A stretch of DNA of 64,000 nt from contig NZ_JAPEMA010000001.1 in the NCBI RefSeq assembly GCF_026343185.1, forward strand, positions 1,116,001 through 1,180,000, written 5' to 3'. The stretch is from Streptomyces sp. NBC_00091 (GTDB lineage Bacteria; Actinomycetota; Actinomycetes; Streptomycetales; Streptomycetaceae). Positions 24,042 through 33,141 of this stretch are shown here, one piece after another (the first letter of the stretch is position 1; every line of letters starts with the position of its first letter). Below the pieces are notes generated by a model. That model ran no database searches and had not been told where the DNA came from. It saw only the letters and a list, made by a program, of their open reading frames with translations. The position numbers were made by a program, and so were the translations under genes.

Positions 24042-24434
24042 CTAGCAGTCCCGAAGTTCCGGGGACTGGTTGAGCAGCTGGCCGCGGATCGACGTGAACT
24101 TGGCCAACCGGTCGTCCACCGAGGAATCCAGCGGGAACACCGCCACGCGGTGGCAGTTCTGGAATGCCAGGCGCACCCCGAAGTGCCGCTGCAGCGCACC
24201 ACGTATCGCGTCACTCGCGAGCGCGCGCAGCAGCTGCCCGCGCGCCTGCTCGTCCGGCGGCGGCGTCTGGTTGTCGGCGAACTGTCCGCCCTCAACCTCC
24301 AGCTGGGCCACCAACGAGCTGATCATCTCCCATGCGTAAGGCAGGGAGGTCCGGACGCAGTCGACGAATGCGGCTTCGTCGACCTCGCCTCGCTCGGCCT
24401 GTTCGAGTAGGGCCGGTGAGACGTCGAGCGACAT
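24042..24434 (-). CDS. SCO5389 family protein
   Basis: A 130-residue soluble protein, start ATG 24434 after GAGAGGAG. It begins MSLDVSPALLEQAERGEVDE and has a single conserved-looking core (TSLPYAWEMISSLVAQLEVE). This matches the Streptomyces SCO5389 family, function unknown. It is divergent from nucS; the 220-bp gap between them shows no repeats. Confidence 0.8.
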   Translation of the reverse strand: MSLDVSPALLEQAERGEVDEAAFVDCVRTSLPYAWEMISSLVAQLEVEGGQFADNQTPPPDEQARGQLLRALASDAIRGALQRHFGVRLAFQNCHRVAVFPLDSSVDDRLAKFTSIRGQLLNQSPELRDC

Positions 24435-24654
24435 GGGTTCTCCTCTCGTGACCCCGGCCGTTTGGGTTGCCGGAGTCCTACGGGCAGGGAAGGAGGCCGC
24501 GACGCAGTGTGCACGCTCGGCAACCTCCCGCTCACCACGGTAGGCGCCCACCGGGTGGCGCACCAGGAGAATGCGCATACAACGCGCCATCGGCGAACGG
24601 GGCTTTCAGGGGCGAATCGCGTGGAGGCCCATCGGTCGAGTAGCGTTGCCGACC

Positions 24655-25326
24655 ATGCGTCTCGTCATTGCCCGCTGCTCCGTCGACTACGCGGGCCGGC
24701 TCACCGCCCATCTGCCCTCGGCACCCCGTCTGATCCTCGTGAAGGCCGACGGCAGTGTCTCGATCCACGCGGACGACCGGGCGTACAAACCGCTCAACTG
24801 GATGTCGCCTCCGTGCACCCTCAAGGAGGGGACCGGTGACGACGCGAACGTCTGGACCGTCGTCAACAAGGCGGGCGAGAAGCTCATCATCACCATGGAG
24901 GAAGTCCTCCACGACTCCTCGCACGAGCTGGGCACCGACCCGGGCCTCATCAAGGACGGCGTCGAGGCGCACCTCCAGGAGCTGCTCGCCGACCGCATCG
25001 ACACGCTGGGCGAGGGCTACACCCTGATCCGGCGCGAGTACATGACGGCGATCGGCCCGGTCGACATCCTGTGCCGGGACGCCTCGGGCGCGACGGTGGC
25101 GGTGGAGATCAAGCGGCGCGGGGAGATCGACGGCGTCGAGCAGCTGACCCGGTACCTGGAGCTGCTCAACCGCGACCCGCACCTGGCGCCGGTCCGGGGC
25201 GTGTTCGCGGCGCAGGAGATCAAGCCGCAGGCGCGGGTCCTGGCCAATGACCGGGGCATGGACTGTGTCGTCCTCGACTACAACGCGATGCGCGGCATCG
25301 AGGACGACAAGCTCCGCCTGTTCTGA
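24655..25326 (+). CDS. nucS: Mismatch-specific endonuclease NucS (EndoMS)
   Basis: A 223-residue NucS. The N-terminal beta domain begins [20 protein letters not shown]. The PD-(D/E)xK nuclease centre is seen as D137 in GPVDILC and E151/K153 in VAVEIKRRG. The last residues, DDKLRLF, form the clamp-binding tail by which it is activated through the DNA polymerase sliding clamp. In actinobacteria lacking MutS/MutL, NucS carries out mismatch repair. TAGCGT lies eight bases before the ATG, so the transcript may be leaderless. Confidence 0.95.
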   Translation: MRLVIARCSVDYAGRLTAHLPSAPRLILVKADGSVSIHADDRAYKPLNWMSPPCTLKEGTGDDANVWTVVNKAGEKLIITMEEVLHDSSHELGTDPGLIKDGVEAHLQELLADRIDTLGEGYTLIRREYMTAIGPVDILCRDASGATVAVEIKRRGEIDGVEQLTRYLELLNRDPHLAPVRGVFAAQEIKPQARVLANDRGMDCVVLDYNAMRGIEDDKLRLF

Positions 25327-25796
25327 TTCCTTTTGACGCGCCGCTCGCGCGGCGCGGCCCTGGCGGGCCTCCCCGGCTTCGCGCCGCTGCGCCGAACTCC
25401 GTCCGGCGGGCGCCGGGCGGGGTTTCGCCCCGGTGCGACGCCTGCGTGCGGTTCGTCGTTCCTACGGCCCTCTGAGCTCTGGCTCGGGGGGCCGTCATCG
25501 TGCGGGGCCGCTGCGCGGGGCCTCCCCCACCCCGCCCCTTCCCGAAACCGGGGCTCCGCCCCGGGCCCCGGTCCTCAAGCGCCGGACGGGCTGGGAAGGC
25601 AGCCGGCGCGAGCCGGGCCGCCCCCGGGAGATGCCGCCCCACCGGGTGCGCGCCGGCCCCGGGAGATGCCGCCCCACCGGGCCCGCGCCGGGCCCGCGGG
25701 TGGCTCTCCAGCCCGTCCGGCGTTTGCGGACCGGGTCCGGGCGGCGCCCGGGGAACGGTGGAAGGGCGGGGAGGGGACAGCCCCGCAGGGCCGGCG
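25327..25796. repeat. 470-bp gene-free GC-rich repeat region, copy 2
   Basis: No coding signal. It contains the extragenic repeat words CGTCCGGCGTTTGCGG and AACGGTGGAAGGGCGGGGAGG (25710-25775) shared with copies 1 and 3, an inverted partial copy around 25545-25600 (GGGCTCCGCCCCGGG), and a tandem 25-bp unit, CCCCGGGAGATGCCGCCCCA..., at 25622 and again at 25657 (35-bp period). Confidence 0.65.
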
Positions 25797-28232
25797 TCAG
25801 ATGGCCGTCGGGGACTGCGGGGTCGTCGGGGACTGGGCCGCCGTGGAGGTGACCGGGGGTGTCGGGGGCTCCGACGGGGTGGGCTCCGGCGGGGTCGGCG
25901 CCGGCGGGGTGGTCGGCGCGGGCGGGGTCGTCGGCGGCGTCGGCTTGGGCGCGGGCGGGGTCGGCTGCGGGAGTTCCGGGCCCGGCGTGCGGGGCGGCGG
26001 GGTCGGGTGCGGGGCCTGGCCGGGGCCGGGGCCGGAGCCCGCGCCCGGCTCGGCGCCGGGCGGCCGCGGTGTCTGCGGGGGCGGCGCGGTGGAGGAGCCC
26101 GGCTCCGACGGGGGCGCGGGCGCCGGATCGTTCCCGCTGTTCCCGGGAGCCTGCGGCGGTACCGCCGCCGGGGCGTCCGGGGTCGAGGACACGGCGGGGG
26201 CCGCCGGCTGCTCCGGGTCCTCCCCCGACGCCAGCGACAGGCCGACGACCGTGCCGAGCGCCACCACCGTGAGCGCACCCGCGGCGGCCAGCAGCACCGT
26301 CTTGCGCCGCCCGGCCGGCTCGGGCCCCGGGTGGCGGGGCAGGGGCGCGGGCAAGGGCGCGGGCAAGGGCGCGGGCGCGGGCGCGGGCGCGGGCAGCGGG
26401 GCCTGCGGGAACGCGTCCGCGAACACCTGTGACAGGGTCGTCGGCGGCGCGGCCCGCCCGATCACCGGGGTCAGCTGGGTGACGGCTTCCGAGGCCGCGG
26501 GAGCGAGGGCGGCAGCCGGCTTCGCCACCGGGACCGGCGGAGCCGCCGGCGGGGCGAGGCGCAGCGGCGGGGACACCTCCACCCCCAGCGCCTCCCGGTC
26601 GGTGACCAGCGCCAGCGCCCGCCGCCCGGCGACGGTCCCGCGCTTGTCCGCGAGCGCCCCGCGCAGCCCGATCGAGGCCTCCAGCTCCGCCCGCGCCCGG
26701 TCCAGCCGGCCCTCGCACAGCGCGAGCACGCCCAGCTCGTGGTGGAAGTACGCCTGCTCGGCGACCTCCCCCGCCTTCCGTGCGGCCTCCGCCCCCGAGC
26801 GCAGCACCCGCTCCCACGCCTCCCAGTGCGGGGCCGCCGCGAAGGCCGGGGCCGCGGTGCGGGCGAGGAGTACGGCGGCCACCACATCGGCCCCGGCCAG
26901 CGCGGCCAGCACCGCGTCGGCCTCCGACGCGACCCGCTCCGGGGTCACCGAGGCGTGCCCGGTCCACCAGGCGTAGTGCCGGGCGGCCGTACGGGCCTCC
27001 TCGGCGGCGCTCTCCCCGTACCCGGCCTCCTCCAGCTGCCGTGCGACCCCTTCGGCGAGCCGGTACCGCGGCCCGACCGGGGTGATCAGTCCGCAGCCCA
27101 CCAGTTCCGCGACGGCGGTGTCGGCGTGCGTGTCCCCGACCAGCGCGGGCAGGTGCGTGTGGTGCGGGAGTTCCCCGCCCAGCGCGCAGGCGATCCGCAG
27201 GGCGGCCCGGGCCGACTCGCTCACCCGGGAGGCCAGCAGTTCGGCGGGGGCCGCGGCCTGCGCCAGGGTGGGCAGCGGCACGTGGCGGGGGTCGCGGGGG
27301 CGCTCCTCGAAGACCCCGGGCTCCTCGTCCTCGTCCCCGGCGGAGGTCCGGTTCAGCTCGTCGCGCTGACGCAGCAGCGCGGCCGCCTGTACGAAGCGCA
27401 GCGCCAGGCCCTCCGAGGCGAACCTCAGGTCCGCGGCCCAGGCCGTCTCCTCCTCGGTCAGCGCCCTGCCGGTGGCCGCCTCCAGCAGCCGCACGCACTC
27501 GGCCCGTCCGAGCCCGCCGAGGAAGACCTCCTCCAGGTGCGAGTCGTCGGAGGGGGCCTTGGTGTCGGGGGTGGCGGCGAGCAGGTAGGCGCATTCGGGG
27601 GTGGCGCGCAGCAGCTCGTCGAGGGCGGGGCCGCCGAGCTCCAGGTCGTCGAGGAGCACGATCGCGCCGATCTCGCGTACCCGCGCGAGGAGTTCCGTAC
27701 GGTCGGGGCGCTCGTCCCGGGTCTCGTACACGGTGGCGTACAGGGTGTGGAGCAGCTCGGCGGGCTGCTGCTGTCCGTGCCCGCCGAGCCGGACGACCCC
27801 GTCGGGCGCGAGGTCCGCGCAGGCCTCGGCGACCGCGTCGAGGAGGGCGGAACGGCCGGATCCGGCGGGCCCCGTCAGGCGTACGGAGCGCCCGCGCCCC
27901 AGCAGCCGTACGAGCCGCTCCCGCTCCTCGGCGCGCTCCAGGAGCGGCAGGGCGGGCACGGGCGGCCCGGGCAGTACGGGCGGACGCGCGGCGGCGTCCC
28001 GGGCGGCGCGGGCGGCGGCGTCGCGCTTGGCGGGGAGGCGGTCCGGGTCCTGGCGGGCGCCGGGCCGCTGGGGCTCGATCTCGCTGCCGTCGACGGGGTT
28101 GACGGTGAGGGTGAACTCCCCGGTGGTCAGGGTCACGACCCGCGCGGGTGCCTGGGTCCGCGCCGCGCCCGCCCCCGCGGGCGGGCCCGCGGGCTGCTCA
28201 TCCTGACCGGTCTGCCCCTGTGTACGGTCCAT
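25797..28232 (-). CDS. Large STAND-like ATPase with membrane anchor and Pro-rich tail
   Basis: An 811-residue protein; ATG 28232 chosen. Residues about 85-330 resemble an AAA/STAND ATPase: P-loop LTGPAGSGRSALL, Walker B IVLLDDLELGGP, then LLAATPD. A helical region with TPR-like features follows (HHELGVLALCEGRLDRARAE). A low-complexity APAPAPLPAPLP stretch precedes one transmembrane helix near 645-668 (VLLAAAGALTVVALGTVVGL). The last 140 residues are almost only Pro, Thr, Ser, Ala and Gly and would lie outside the membrane, perhaps in the wall. The function is unknown; a sensor linking wall and cytoplasm is a guess. Confidence 0.75.
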   Translation of the reverse strand: MDRTQGQTGQDEQPAGPPAGAGAARTQAPARVVTLTTGEFTLTVNPVDGSEIEPQRPGARQDPDRLPAKRDAAARAARDAAARPPVLPGPPVPALPLLERAEERERLVRLLGRGRSVRLTGPAGSGRSALLDAVAEACADLAPDGVVRLGGHGQQQPAELLHTLYATVYETRDERPDRTELLARVREIGAIVLLDDLELGGPALDELLRATPECAYLLAATPDTKAPSDDSHLEEVFLGGLGRAECVRLLEAATGRALTEEETAWAADLRFASEGLALRFVQAAALLRQRDELNRTSAGDEDEEPGVFEERPRDPRHVPLPTLAQAAAPAELLASRVSESARAALRIACALGGELPHHTHLPALVGDTHADTAVAELVGCGLITPVGPRYRLAEGVARQLEEAGYGESAAEEARTAARHYAWWTGHASVTPERVASEADAVLAALAGADVVAAVLLARTAAPAFAAAPHWEAWERVLRSGAEAARKAGEVAEQAYFHHELGVLALCEGRLDRARAELEASIGLRGALADKRGTVAGRRALALVTDREALGVEVSPPLRLAPPAAPPVPVAKPAAALAPAASEAVTQLTPVIGRAAPPTTLSQVFADAFPQAPLPAPAPAPAPLPAPLPAPLPRHPGPEPAGRRKTVLLAAAGALTVVALGTVVGLSLASGEDPEQPAAPAVSSTPDAPAAVPPQAPGNSGNDPAPAPPSEPGSSTAPPPQTPRPPGAEPGAGSGPGPGQAPHPTPPPRTPGPELPQPTPPAPKPTPPTTPPAPTTPPAPTPPEPTPSEPPTPPVTSTAAQSPTTPQSPTAI

Positions 28233-28415
28233 GACCAAGTCCCCCGATCGCGTCGCGCGCCGTCGCCGTCTTCGTTGTGCCCGGCGCCCGCTCACGTCGT
28301 TGTCGCTACCGGTCCGGTTTCCGCCCGAACCCTAGACCGTGGCCGGTCCGGCGGGAACCGCAGGGGTGTCTTCACCACCGGACCGTCACGTTTCCTCCCG
28401 ATCCGCCGGAAGACC

Positions 28416-29057
28416 CTAATCCTTGCGGCCGGTCGCGGCGACGGTGACGCCGAGGCCGATCATCGTGAGCCCGCCGATCCCGCCGACCATGGAGAGCCGG
28501 CGGGGCGATCCGGCGAACCAGTCGCGGGTGGTGGCCGCGACGAGCCCCCACACGCTGTCGGAGACGACCGCGATGAGGTTGAAGACCAGGCCGAGCAGGA
28601 GCATCTGGAGCACGACGTGCCCCTGCTCGCGGTCGACGAACTGGGGCAGCACGGCGGCGAAGAACACCATGGTCTTGGGGTTGGCCACGCCGACCGCGAA
28701 GCCCTCTCCCAGGGTCCGCAGGCTGCCGTGGGCCGCGGGGGCCCCGCCGGTGAAGGCGGCGTGCAGCGAGCCGCGCCCGCGGACCGCCTTGACGCCCAGG
28801 TACACGAGGTAGGCGGCGCCGATGAGCTTCAGGGCGGTGAAGAGGAGGACCGAGCGCTCCACGACGGCCCCGACGCCGAGCGCCACGGCCACGACGAGTA
28901 CGTACGCTCCGAGCGTGTTCCCGACCACCGTGGTCAGCGCGGCCCGGCGGCCCTGGGCCAGGGCCCGCCCGACGACGAACAGCACGCTGGGGCCGGGAAT
29001 CACGATCAGCAGGAGGGACATGGCCGCGAAGGCCAGCAGTCTGTCGGTGGACACCAT
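28416..29057 (-). CDS. LysE/RhtB family amino-acid exporter
   Basis: A 213-residue membrane protein with about six helices. The N-terminal LLLIVIPGPSVLFVVGRAL is the LysE family hallmark; GVANPKTMVFFAAVLPQFVD is the second conserved motif. Exports amino acids or related metabolites by proton antiport; the substrate is unknown. Stands between the STAS gene and the large ATPase with short gaps, all on the minus strand. Confidence 0.92.
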   Translation of the reverse strand: MVSTDRLLAFAAMSLLLIVIPGPSVLFVVGRALAQGRRAALTTVVGNTLGAYVLVVAVALGVGAVVERSVLLFTALKLIGAAYLVYLGVKAVRGRGSLHAAFTGGAPAAHGSLRTLGEGFAVGVANPKTMVFFAAVLPQFVDREQGHVVLQMLLLGLVFNLIAVVSDSVWGLVAATTRDWFAGSPRRLSMVGGIGGLTMIGLGVTVAATGRKD

Positions 29058-29109
29058 GGGCCCATGTAAGCGGAGGACGCCCCGGGGCCGCAGCCCCTTT
29101 TCCCCGGGC

Positions 29110-29433
29110 CTACACCCGGGGCAGGGTCTCCGCTTCCAGCCCGCCCTCGATCGCGAGGATGCGGTGCAGCCGGGTCGCGACGAGCAGCCGCTGCATCCGG
29201 TCGGGCACCCCGCGCAGGACCAGGCGCCGCCCGGTCCGGCCGGCCCGCCGGTGGGCTCCCATGATCACGCCGAGTCCGGTCGCATCCCAGGAGTCGAGTC
29301 CGGTCAGGTCGAGCACGAGGTCGCCGTGGCCGTCGTCGAGGGCGGTGTGGAGGACCGTACGGGCGTCAGCCGCGCTGCGCACGTCGAGGCGGCCCCCGAC
29401 AGCGAGTTCGGCGTGGTCGCCCCTGATGTGCAT
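29110..29433 (-). CDS. STAS-domain anti-sigma factor antagonist
   Basis: A 107-residue STAS protein (AELAVGGRLDVRSAADARTV, then LVLDLTGLDSWDATGLGVIM). The phosphorylation site usually reads D-S-S/T-G; here it is D-A-T-G, so threonine would be the phospho-acceptor. Such proteins release sigma factors from kinase anti-sigma factors. No partner kinase is encoded nearby. Confidence 0.88.
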   Translation of the reverse strand: MHIRGDHAELAVGGRLDVRSAADARTVLHTALDDGHGDLVLDLTGLDSWDATGLGVIMGAHRRAGRTGRRLVLRGVPDRMQRLLVATRLHRILAIEGGLEAETLPRV

Positions 29434-29497
29434 ATGTGCTCCCCGGCTTTACCGCTTGCGTGTGGTCCGACTGATCCGTGGTCGGCAACTCTCACTG

Positions 29498-29527
29498 CAA
29501 CTGACTGCCCCGCGGGCAGTGAAGTTG
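29498..29527. terminator. Terminator downstream of hydroxybutyryl-CoA dehydrogenase
   Basis: ACTGCCC/GGGCAGT around CGC, extended by CAACT/AGTTG with small bulges; 64 bases past the dehydrogenase stop. Confidence 0.6.
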
Positions 29528-29590
29528 CCGACCGTGAGCGAACCGATACCTAATTCACCCCGTAGGGTGCGGAGATTCGAACGGTAGTGC

Positions 29591-30439
29591 TCAGTGCTTG
29601 TAGAAGCCCTGGCCGCTCTTGCGGCCGATGTCACCCGCGTCGACCATGCGGCGCATCAGCTCCGGCGGCGCGAACTTCTCGTCCTGCGACTCGGTGTAGA
29701 TGTTGCTGGTGGCGTGCAGCAGGATGTCCACGCCGGTGAGGTCGGCGGTGGCCAGCGGGCCCATGGCGTGCCCGAAGCCCAGCTTGCACGCGATGTCGAT
29801 GTCCTCGGCGGAGGCCACGCCCGATTCGTAGAGCTTCGCGGCCTCGACGACCAGCGCGGAGATCAGACGGGTGGTCACGAAGCCGGCGACATCGCGGTTG
29901 ACGACGATGCAGGTCTTGCCGACGGACTCGGCGAAGGCGCGGGTGGTGGCGAGGGTCTCGTCGCTCGTCTTGTAGCCGCGTACCAGCTCGCAGAGCTGCA
30001 TCATCGGGACGGGCGAGAAGAAGTGCGCGCCGACGACCCGCTCGGGGCGCTCGGTCGCCGCCGCGATCTTGGTGATCGGGATGGCGGAGGTGTTGGAGGC
30101 GAGGATGGTGTCCTCGCGCACGATCTTGTCGAGGGCACGGAAGATCTCGTGCTTGATCTCGATCTTCTCGAAGACCGCCTCGACGACGATGTCCACGTCG
30201 GCGACCGCGTCGAGGTCGGTGGTCGTGGTGATCCGGGCGAGGGCCGCCTCGGCGTCCTCGGCGGTCAGCTTGCCCTTGGAGACGAACTTGTCGTACGAGG
30301 CCTTGATCCCGTCGGTGCCCCGGGTCAGCGCGGCATCGGTGACGTCCCGCAGGACGACGTCCCAACCCGCCTGAGCGGAGACCTGAGCGATTCCGGAACC
30401 CATCAGTCCCGCGCCGATGACGGCGAGCTTCCCAGCCAC
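29591..30439 (-). CDS. 3-hydroxybutyryl-CoA dehydrogenase
   Basis: A 282-residue NAD(P)-dependent enzyme from GTG 30439 (AGGGG ribosome site). Rossmann loop GAGLMGSGIAQ, catalytic region ASNTSAIPITKIA and GAHFFSPVPMMQL, then the C-terminal helical domain with GFGHAMGPLATADLTGVD. Oxidises or reduces 3-hydroxybutyryl-CoA; supplies crotonyl-CoA toward ethylmalonyl-CoA and butyrate-derived extender units. Upstream open frame to 30541 is not family-like. Confidence 0.95.
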   Translation of the reverse strand: MAGKLAVIGAGLMGSGIAQVSAQAGWDVVLRDVTDAALTRGTDGIKASYDKFVSKGKLTAEDAEAALARITTTTDLDAVADVDIVVEAVFEKIEIKHEIFRALDKIVREDTILASNTSAIPITKIAAATERPERVVGAHFFSPVPMMQLCELVRGYKTSDETLATTRAFAESVGKTCIVVNRDVAGFVTTRLISALVVEAAKLYESGVASAEDIDIACKLGFGHAMGPLATADLTGVDILLHATSNIYTESQDEKFAPPELMRRMVDAGDIGRKSGQGFYKH

Positions 30440-30646
30440 TGCACACCCCTCGTTGTTCTCAGTACGACCCGGCCTCGTAGCCTCTCCGGCGGAGACTAGC
30501 GCCCGTGAGCGGCCCAGTGACCGTGAAGTAACACGCGTCACGTCTCAGATGACGGACATCACACTGATACGGCCCAGCAGCCGTGCGCAGCCTCACAGTT
30601 CACCCTTCGCCGGCTTGCCCCCGGCGGGCACGTCTACGCTGGCCGC

Positions 30647-31219
30647 ATGGTGAACCTGACGCGTATCTACACCCGCACCGGCGACCAGGGCACGACCGCC
30701 CTGGGGGACATGAGCCGGACGCAGAAGACGGACCTGCGCATCTCCGCGTACGCCGACGCGAACGAGGCCAACGCCGCCATCGGCACGGCCATCGCGCTCG
30801 GCAGCCTGCCGGAGGAGGTCGTGAAGGTCCTGGTCCGCGTGCAGAACGACCTGTTCGACGTCGGTGCGGACCTGTGCACCCCGGTGGTGGAGGACCCGCA
30901 GTACCCGCCGCTGCGCGTGGAGCAGTTCTACGTGGACCGCCTGGAGGCGGACTGCGACGTCTTCAACGAGGAGCTGGAGAAGCTGCGCAGCTTCATCCTC
31001 CCCGGCGGCACCCCGGGCGCGGCCCTGCTGCACCAGGCCTGCACGGTGGTCCGGCGGGCCGAGCGCTCTACGTGGGCGGCGCTGGAGGTGCACGGCGAGG
31101 TGATGAACCCGCTGACGGCCACCTACCTCAACCGCCTGTCCGACCTCCTGTTCATCCTGGCGCGGACGGCCAACAAGGAGGTCGGCGACGTGCTGTGGGT
31201 GCCGGGCGGCGAGCGCTAG
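30647..31219 (+). CDS. Cob(I)alamin adenosyltransferase, PduO type
   Basis: A 190-residue trimeric four-helix bundle enzyme. N-terminal ATP motif TRTGDQGTTALGD, then RISAYADANEANAAIG and RRAERSTWAAL with the conserved Arg/Glu. It makes adenosylcobalamin from cob(I)alamin and ATP, the cofactor of methylmalonyl-CoA mutase, which links it with meaB and mce. TACGCT ends seven bases before the ATG, so a leaderless start is possible. Convergent with the next gene, overlapping by 4 nt. Confidence 0.93.
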   Translation: MVNLTRIYTRTGDQGTTALGDMSRTQKTDLRISAYADANEANAAIGTAIALGSLPEEVVKVLVRVQNDLFDVGADLCTPVVEDPQYPPLRVEQFYVDRLEADCDVFNEELEKLRSFILPGGTPGAALLHQACTVVRRAERSTWAALEVHGEVMNPLTATYLNRLSDLLFILARTANKEVGDVLWVPGGER

Positions 31220-31794
31220 CGGTCGCTCTTGGCGAGCTCGGCGTCCGCGGCGTCCGCGGCGTCCACCGGGGCCTTCCTCGGCCAGATCGTGTAGCTGGCG
31301 GCGATCAGGGCCTGGATGCCGAGCACCCGCAGGGCTCCGGCCTGCCACGCCTGGAGCCCGCTGGTGTCGGCCGCGTCGCCGACGTACCAGATGCCCGCCT
31401 GGAGCAGTCCCGCCGCGACGGCGGCGCCGGCCAGGGTCCGCGCCCACAGCTTCCACTCGTGGACCGCGCGGGCCTTGCCGTACGTGGTTCCGGGCGGCTT
31501 CGGGCCCCCGGCGAAGCGGTGGGCGGCGTGCCGGTCGAGCCACTTCACGGTGTAGTGCCCGTATCCGACGGTGTAGCCGATGTAGAAGGCCGCGAGGCCG
31601 TGCCTCCAGCTCGGCTCGCCGCCGTTCTTCAGGTCGCCGAAGGACACCACCAGCAGCACCAGCTCCAGCAGCGGCTCGCACAGCAGGACGGCGGCTCCCA
31701 GCCTCGGCATCCCGGCGAGGTAGCGCAGTGCCAGGCCGCCGGCCAGGAGCACCCAGAAACCGACCTCACAGGCGATGATCAGCGCGACGAGCAT
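31216..31794 (-). CDS. Integral membrane protein, unknown
   Basis: A 192-residue protein from ATG 31794 after GGAAGGGAGAG. About five hydrophobic helices (LIIACEVGFWVLLAGGLALR, LGAAVLLCEPLLELVLLVV and three more). Conserved-looking loop GYGHYTVKWLDRHAAHRFAG. The C-terminus is Ala/Asp-rich. I recall it as a conserved Streptomyces membrane protein of no known function. Its 3' end overlaps the adenosyltransferase 3' end on the other strand. Confidence 0.8.
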   Translation of the reverse strand: MLVALIIACEVGFWVLLAGGLALRYLAGMPRLGAAVLLCEPLLELVLLVVSFGDLKNGGEPSWRHGLAAFYIGYTVGYGHYTVKWLDRHAAHRFAGGPKPPGTTYGKARAVHEWKLWARTLAGAAVAAGLLQAGIWYVGDAADTSGLQAWQAGALRVLGIQALIAASYTIWPRKAPVDAADAADAELAKSDR

Positions 31795-31941
31795 GGCCCG
31801 CTCTCCCTTCCTCTCGAAACGTTCTCCTCCAGGGTTCCGGCCGCCGCGCCCCGGATCGTCGTCTCCAGTGACGAAAGCCCGCTGCATCCTTCGATGTAGT
31901 GCCGTATCCGCCCGGGCGGCGAGGCCGCGCCGCACCGCACC

Positions 31942-33141
31942 GTGTTGGATGGGAGCGTGCTCCCGATGATCCCCCGACCGCACCGCGACGACGTCCTGCT
32001 CGCGGCGGTCAGCGTGCTCGCCGGTCTGCTGCTGTGGGCGCTCGGCGTCTACAGCACGCCCAGCCGGCACTTCGTGCCCGACTGGGCGGTGCTGGTCCCG
32101 CTGGCGGTGCTCGGCGCCCTGGAGCTGCTGCGCCGCTCCGCGCCCAACGTCACCCTGTCCGTCGGCACGCTCGCGGTGGTCGCGGACCAGTTCACGGTCG
32201 GCAACATCGCCAGCGTCATCATGTTCACCGACCTGATGTACGCGGCCGTGGTCTACGGCAAGCCCGCCATGGCGCGGCGGCTCCCGGTCTCCACCGGCCT
32301 GATCACGGTCGTCGTCACCATCGCCGCCCTCGTCTGGCTGCGCAGCCCGCAGGCCCTGCTGATCGGTGTGGTCACCGGCATCGTGAGCTTCGGCCCGGCC
32401 CTGACCGGCGCCACCCTGCGCAACCACCGCGAGGCGGCCGAGGCCGCCCGGCTGCGCGCCGAGCAGACGGCGCTGCTGGCCGAGATGGACCGTACGCAGG
32501 CGGTGGTCGCCGAGCGGGCCCGGATGGCCCGGGAACTGCACGACATGGTGGCCAACCACCTCTCGGCGATCGCCATCCACTCCACCGCGGCGATCTCCAT
32601 CGACTCGCCCGCCACCAGCCGCGAGGCCCTCGGGGTGATCCGGGAGAACAGCGTGCAGGGGCTGGCGGAGATGCGCCGGCTGATCGGGCTGCTGCGGGAC
32701 GCCGGGGCGGAGCAGGAAGCCGTCGCCGTGCCCTCCCTGGAGGGTCTGGACGCCCTGCTGGGGCAGGCCCGTACCAATGGGTCGGCGAGCGGTCTGGACT
32801 TCGTCCTCGCGGACGAGCGGGCGCCGGGTCCGCCGCTGCCGGCCCCGGTGGAGCTGGCGGCGTACCGGATCGTGCAGGAGTCGCTGACCAACGCCCTCAA
32901 GCACGCGGCCCCGGGCACGGTCCGGGTGCGCGTGGCGCACGGGGGCGGGCTGCTGACGGTGGCGGTCGACTCCCCGTACGGGGAGCGGCCCGGCCCGCGC
33001 GCCCCGGGCTCCGGGGCCGGGCTGATCGGCATGCGGGAGCGCACGGAGCTGCTGGGCGGGACGTTCACCGCGGGTGCGTCGGGCAGGGTGTGGCAGGTGC
33101 GGGCGGCGCTGCCCGCCGAGGAGAGGGCGGTGCGGGCATGA
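31942..33141 (+). CDS. chiS: ChiS-type sensor histidine kinase
   Basis: About 399 residues; GTG 31942 opens the frame but ATG 31966 is better spaced to GGGAG. Five to six N-terminal membrane helices make the sensor. HisKA_3 dimerisation site with H200 in MARELHDMVANHLSAIAIHS; HATPase region with ESLTNALKHA and GSGAGLIGMRERTELLGG. A NarL-type regulator overlaps the stop by ATGA, and the chitinase gene chiC follows, the same order as chiS-chiR-chiC in S. coelicolor. Probably senses chitin breakdown products. Confidence 0.88.
   Translation: MLDGSVLPMIPRPHRDDVLLAAVSVLAGLLLWALGVYSTPSRHFVPDWAVLVPLAVLGALELLRRSAPNVTLSVGTLAVVADQFTVGNIASVIMFTDLMYAAVVYGKPAMARRLPVSTGLITVVVTIAALVWLRSPQALLIGVVTGIVSFGPALTGATLRNHREAAEAARLRAEQTALLAEMDRTQAVVAERARMARELHDMVANHLSAIAIHSTAAISIDSPATSREALGVIRENSVQGLAEMRRLIGLLRDAGAEQEAVAVPSLEGLDALLGQARTNGSASGLDFVLADERAPGPPLPAPVELAAYRIVQESLTNALKHAAPGTVRVRVAHGGGLLTVAVDSPYGERPGPRAPGSGAGLIGMRERTELLGGTFTAGASGRVWQVRAALPAEERAVRA

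Noticed and set aside
25333..26976. Long plus-strand frame through the nucS downstream gap
   Set aside because: It covers the extragenic repeats and the antisense of the Pro-rich tail, so its Gly/Ala-rich product is an artefact.
31216..32940. A 574-residue reading of the membrane protein gene
   Set aside because: The upstream part is antisense to chiS; the ATG at 31794 with a good ribosome site gives a normal membrane protein.
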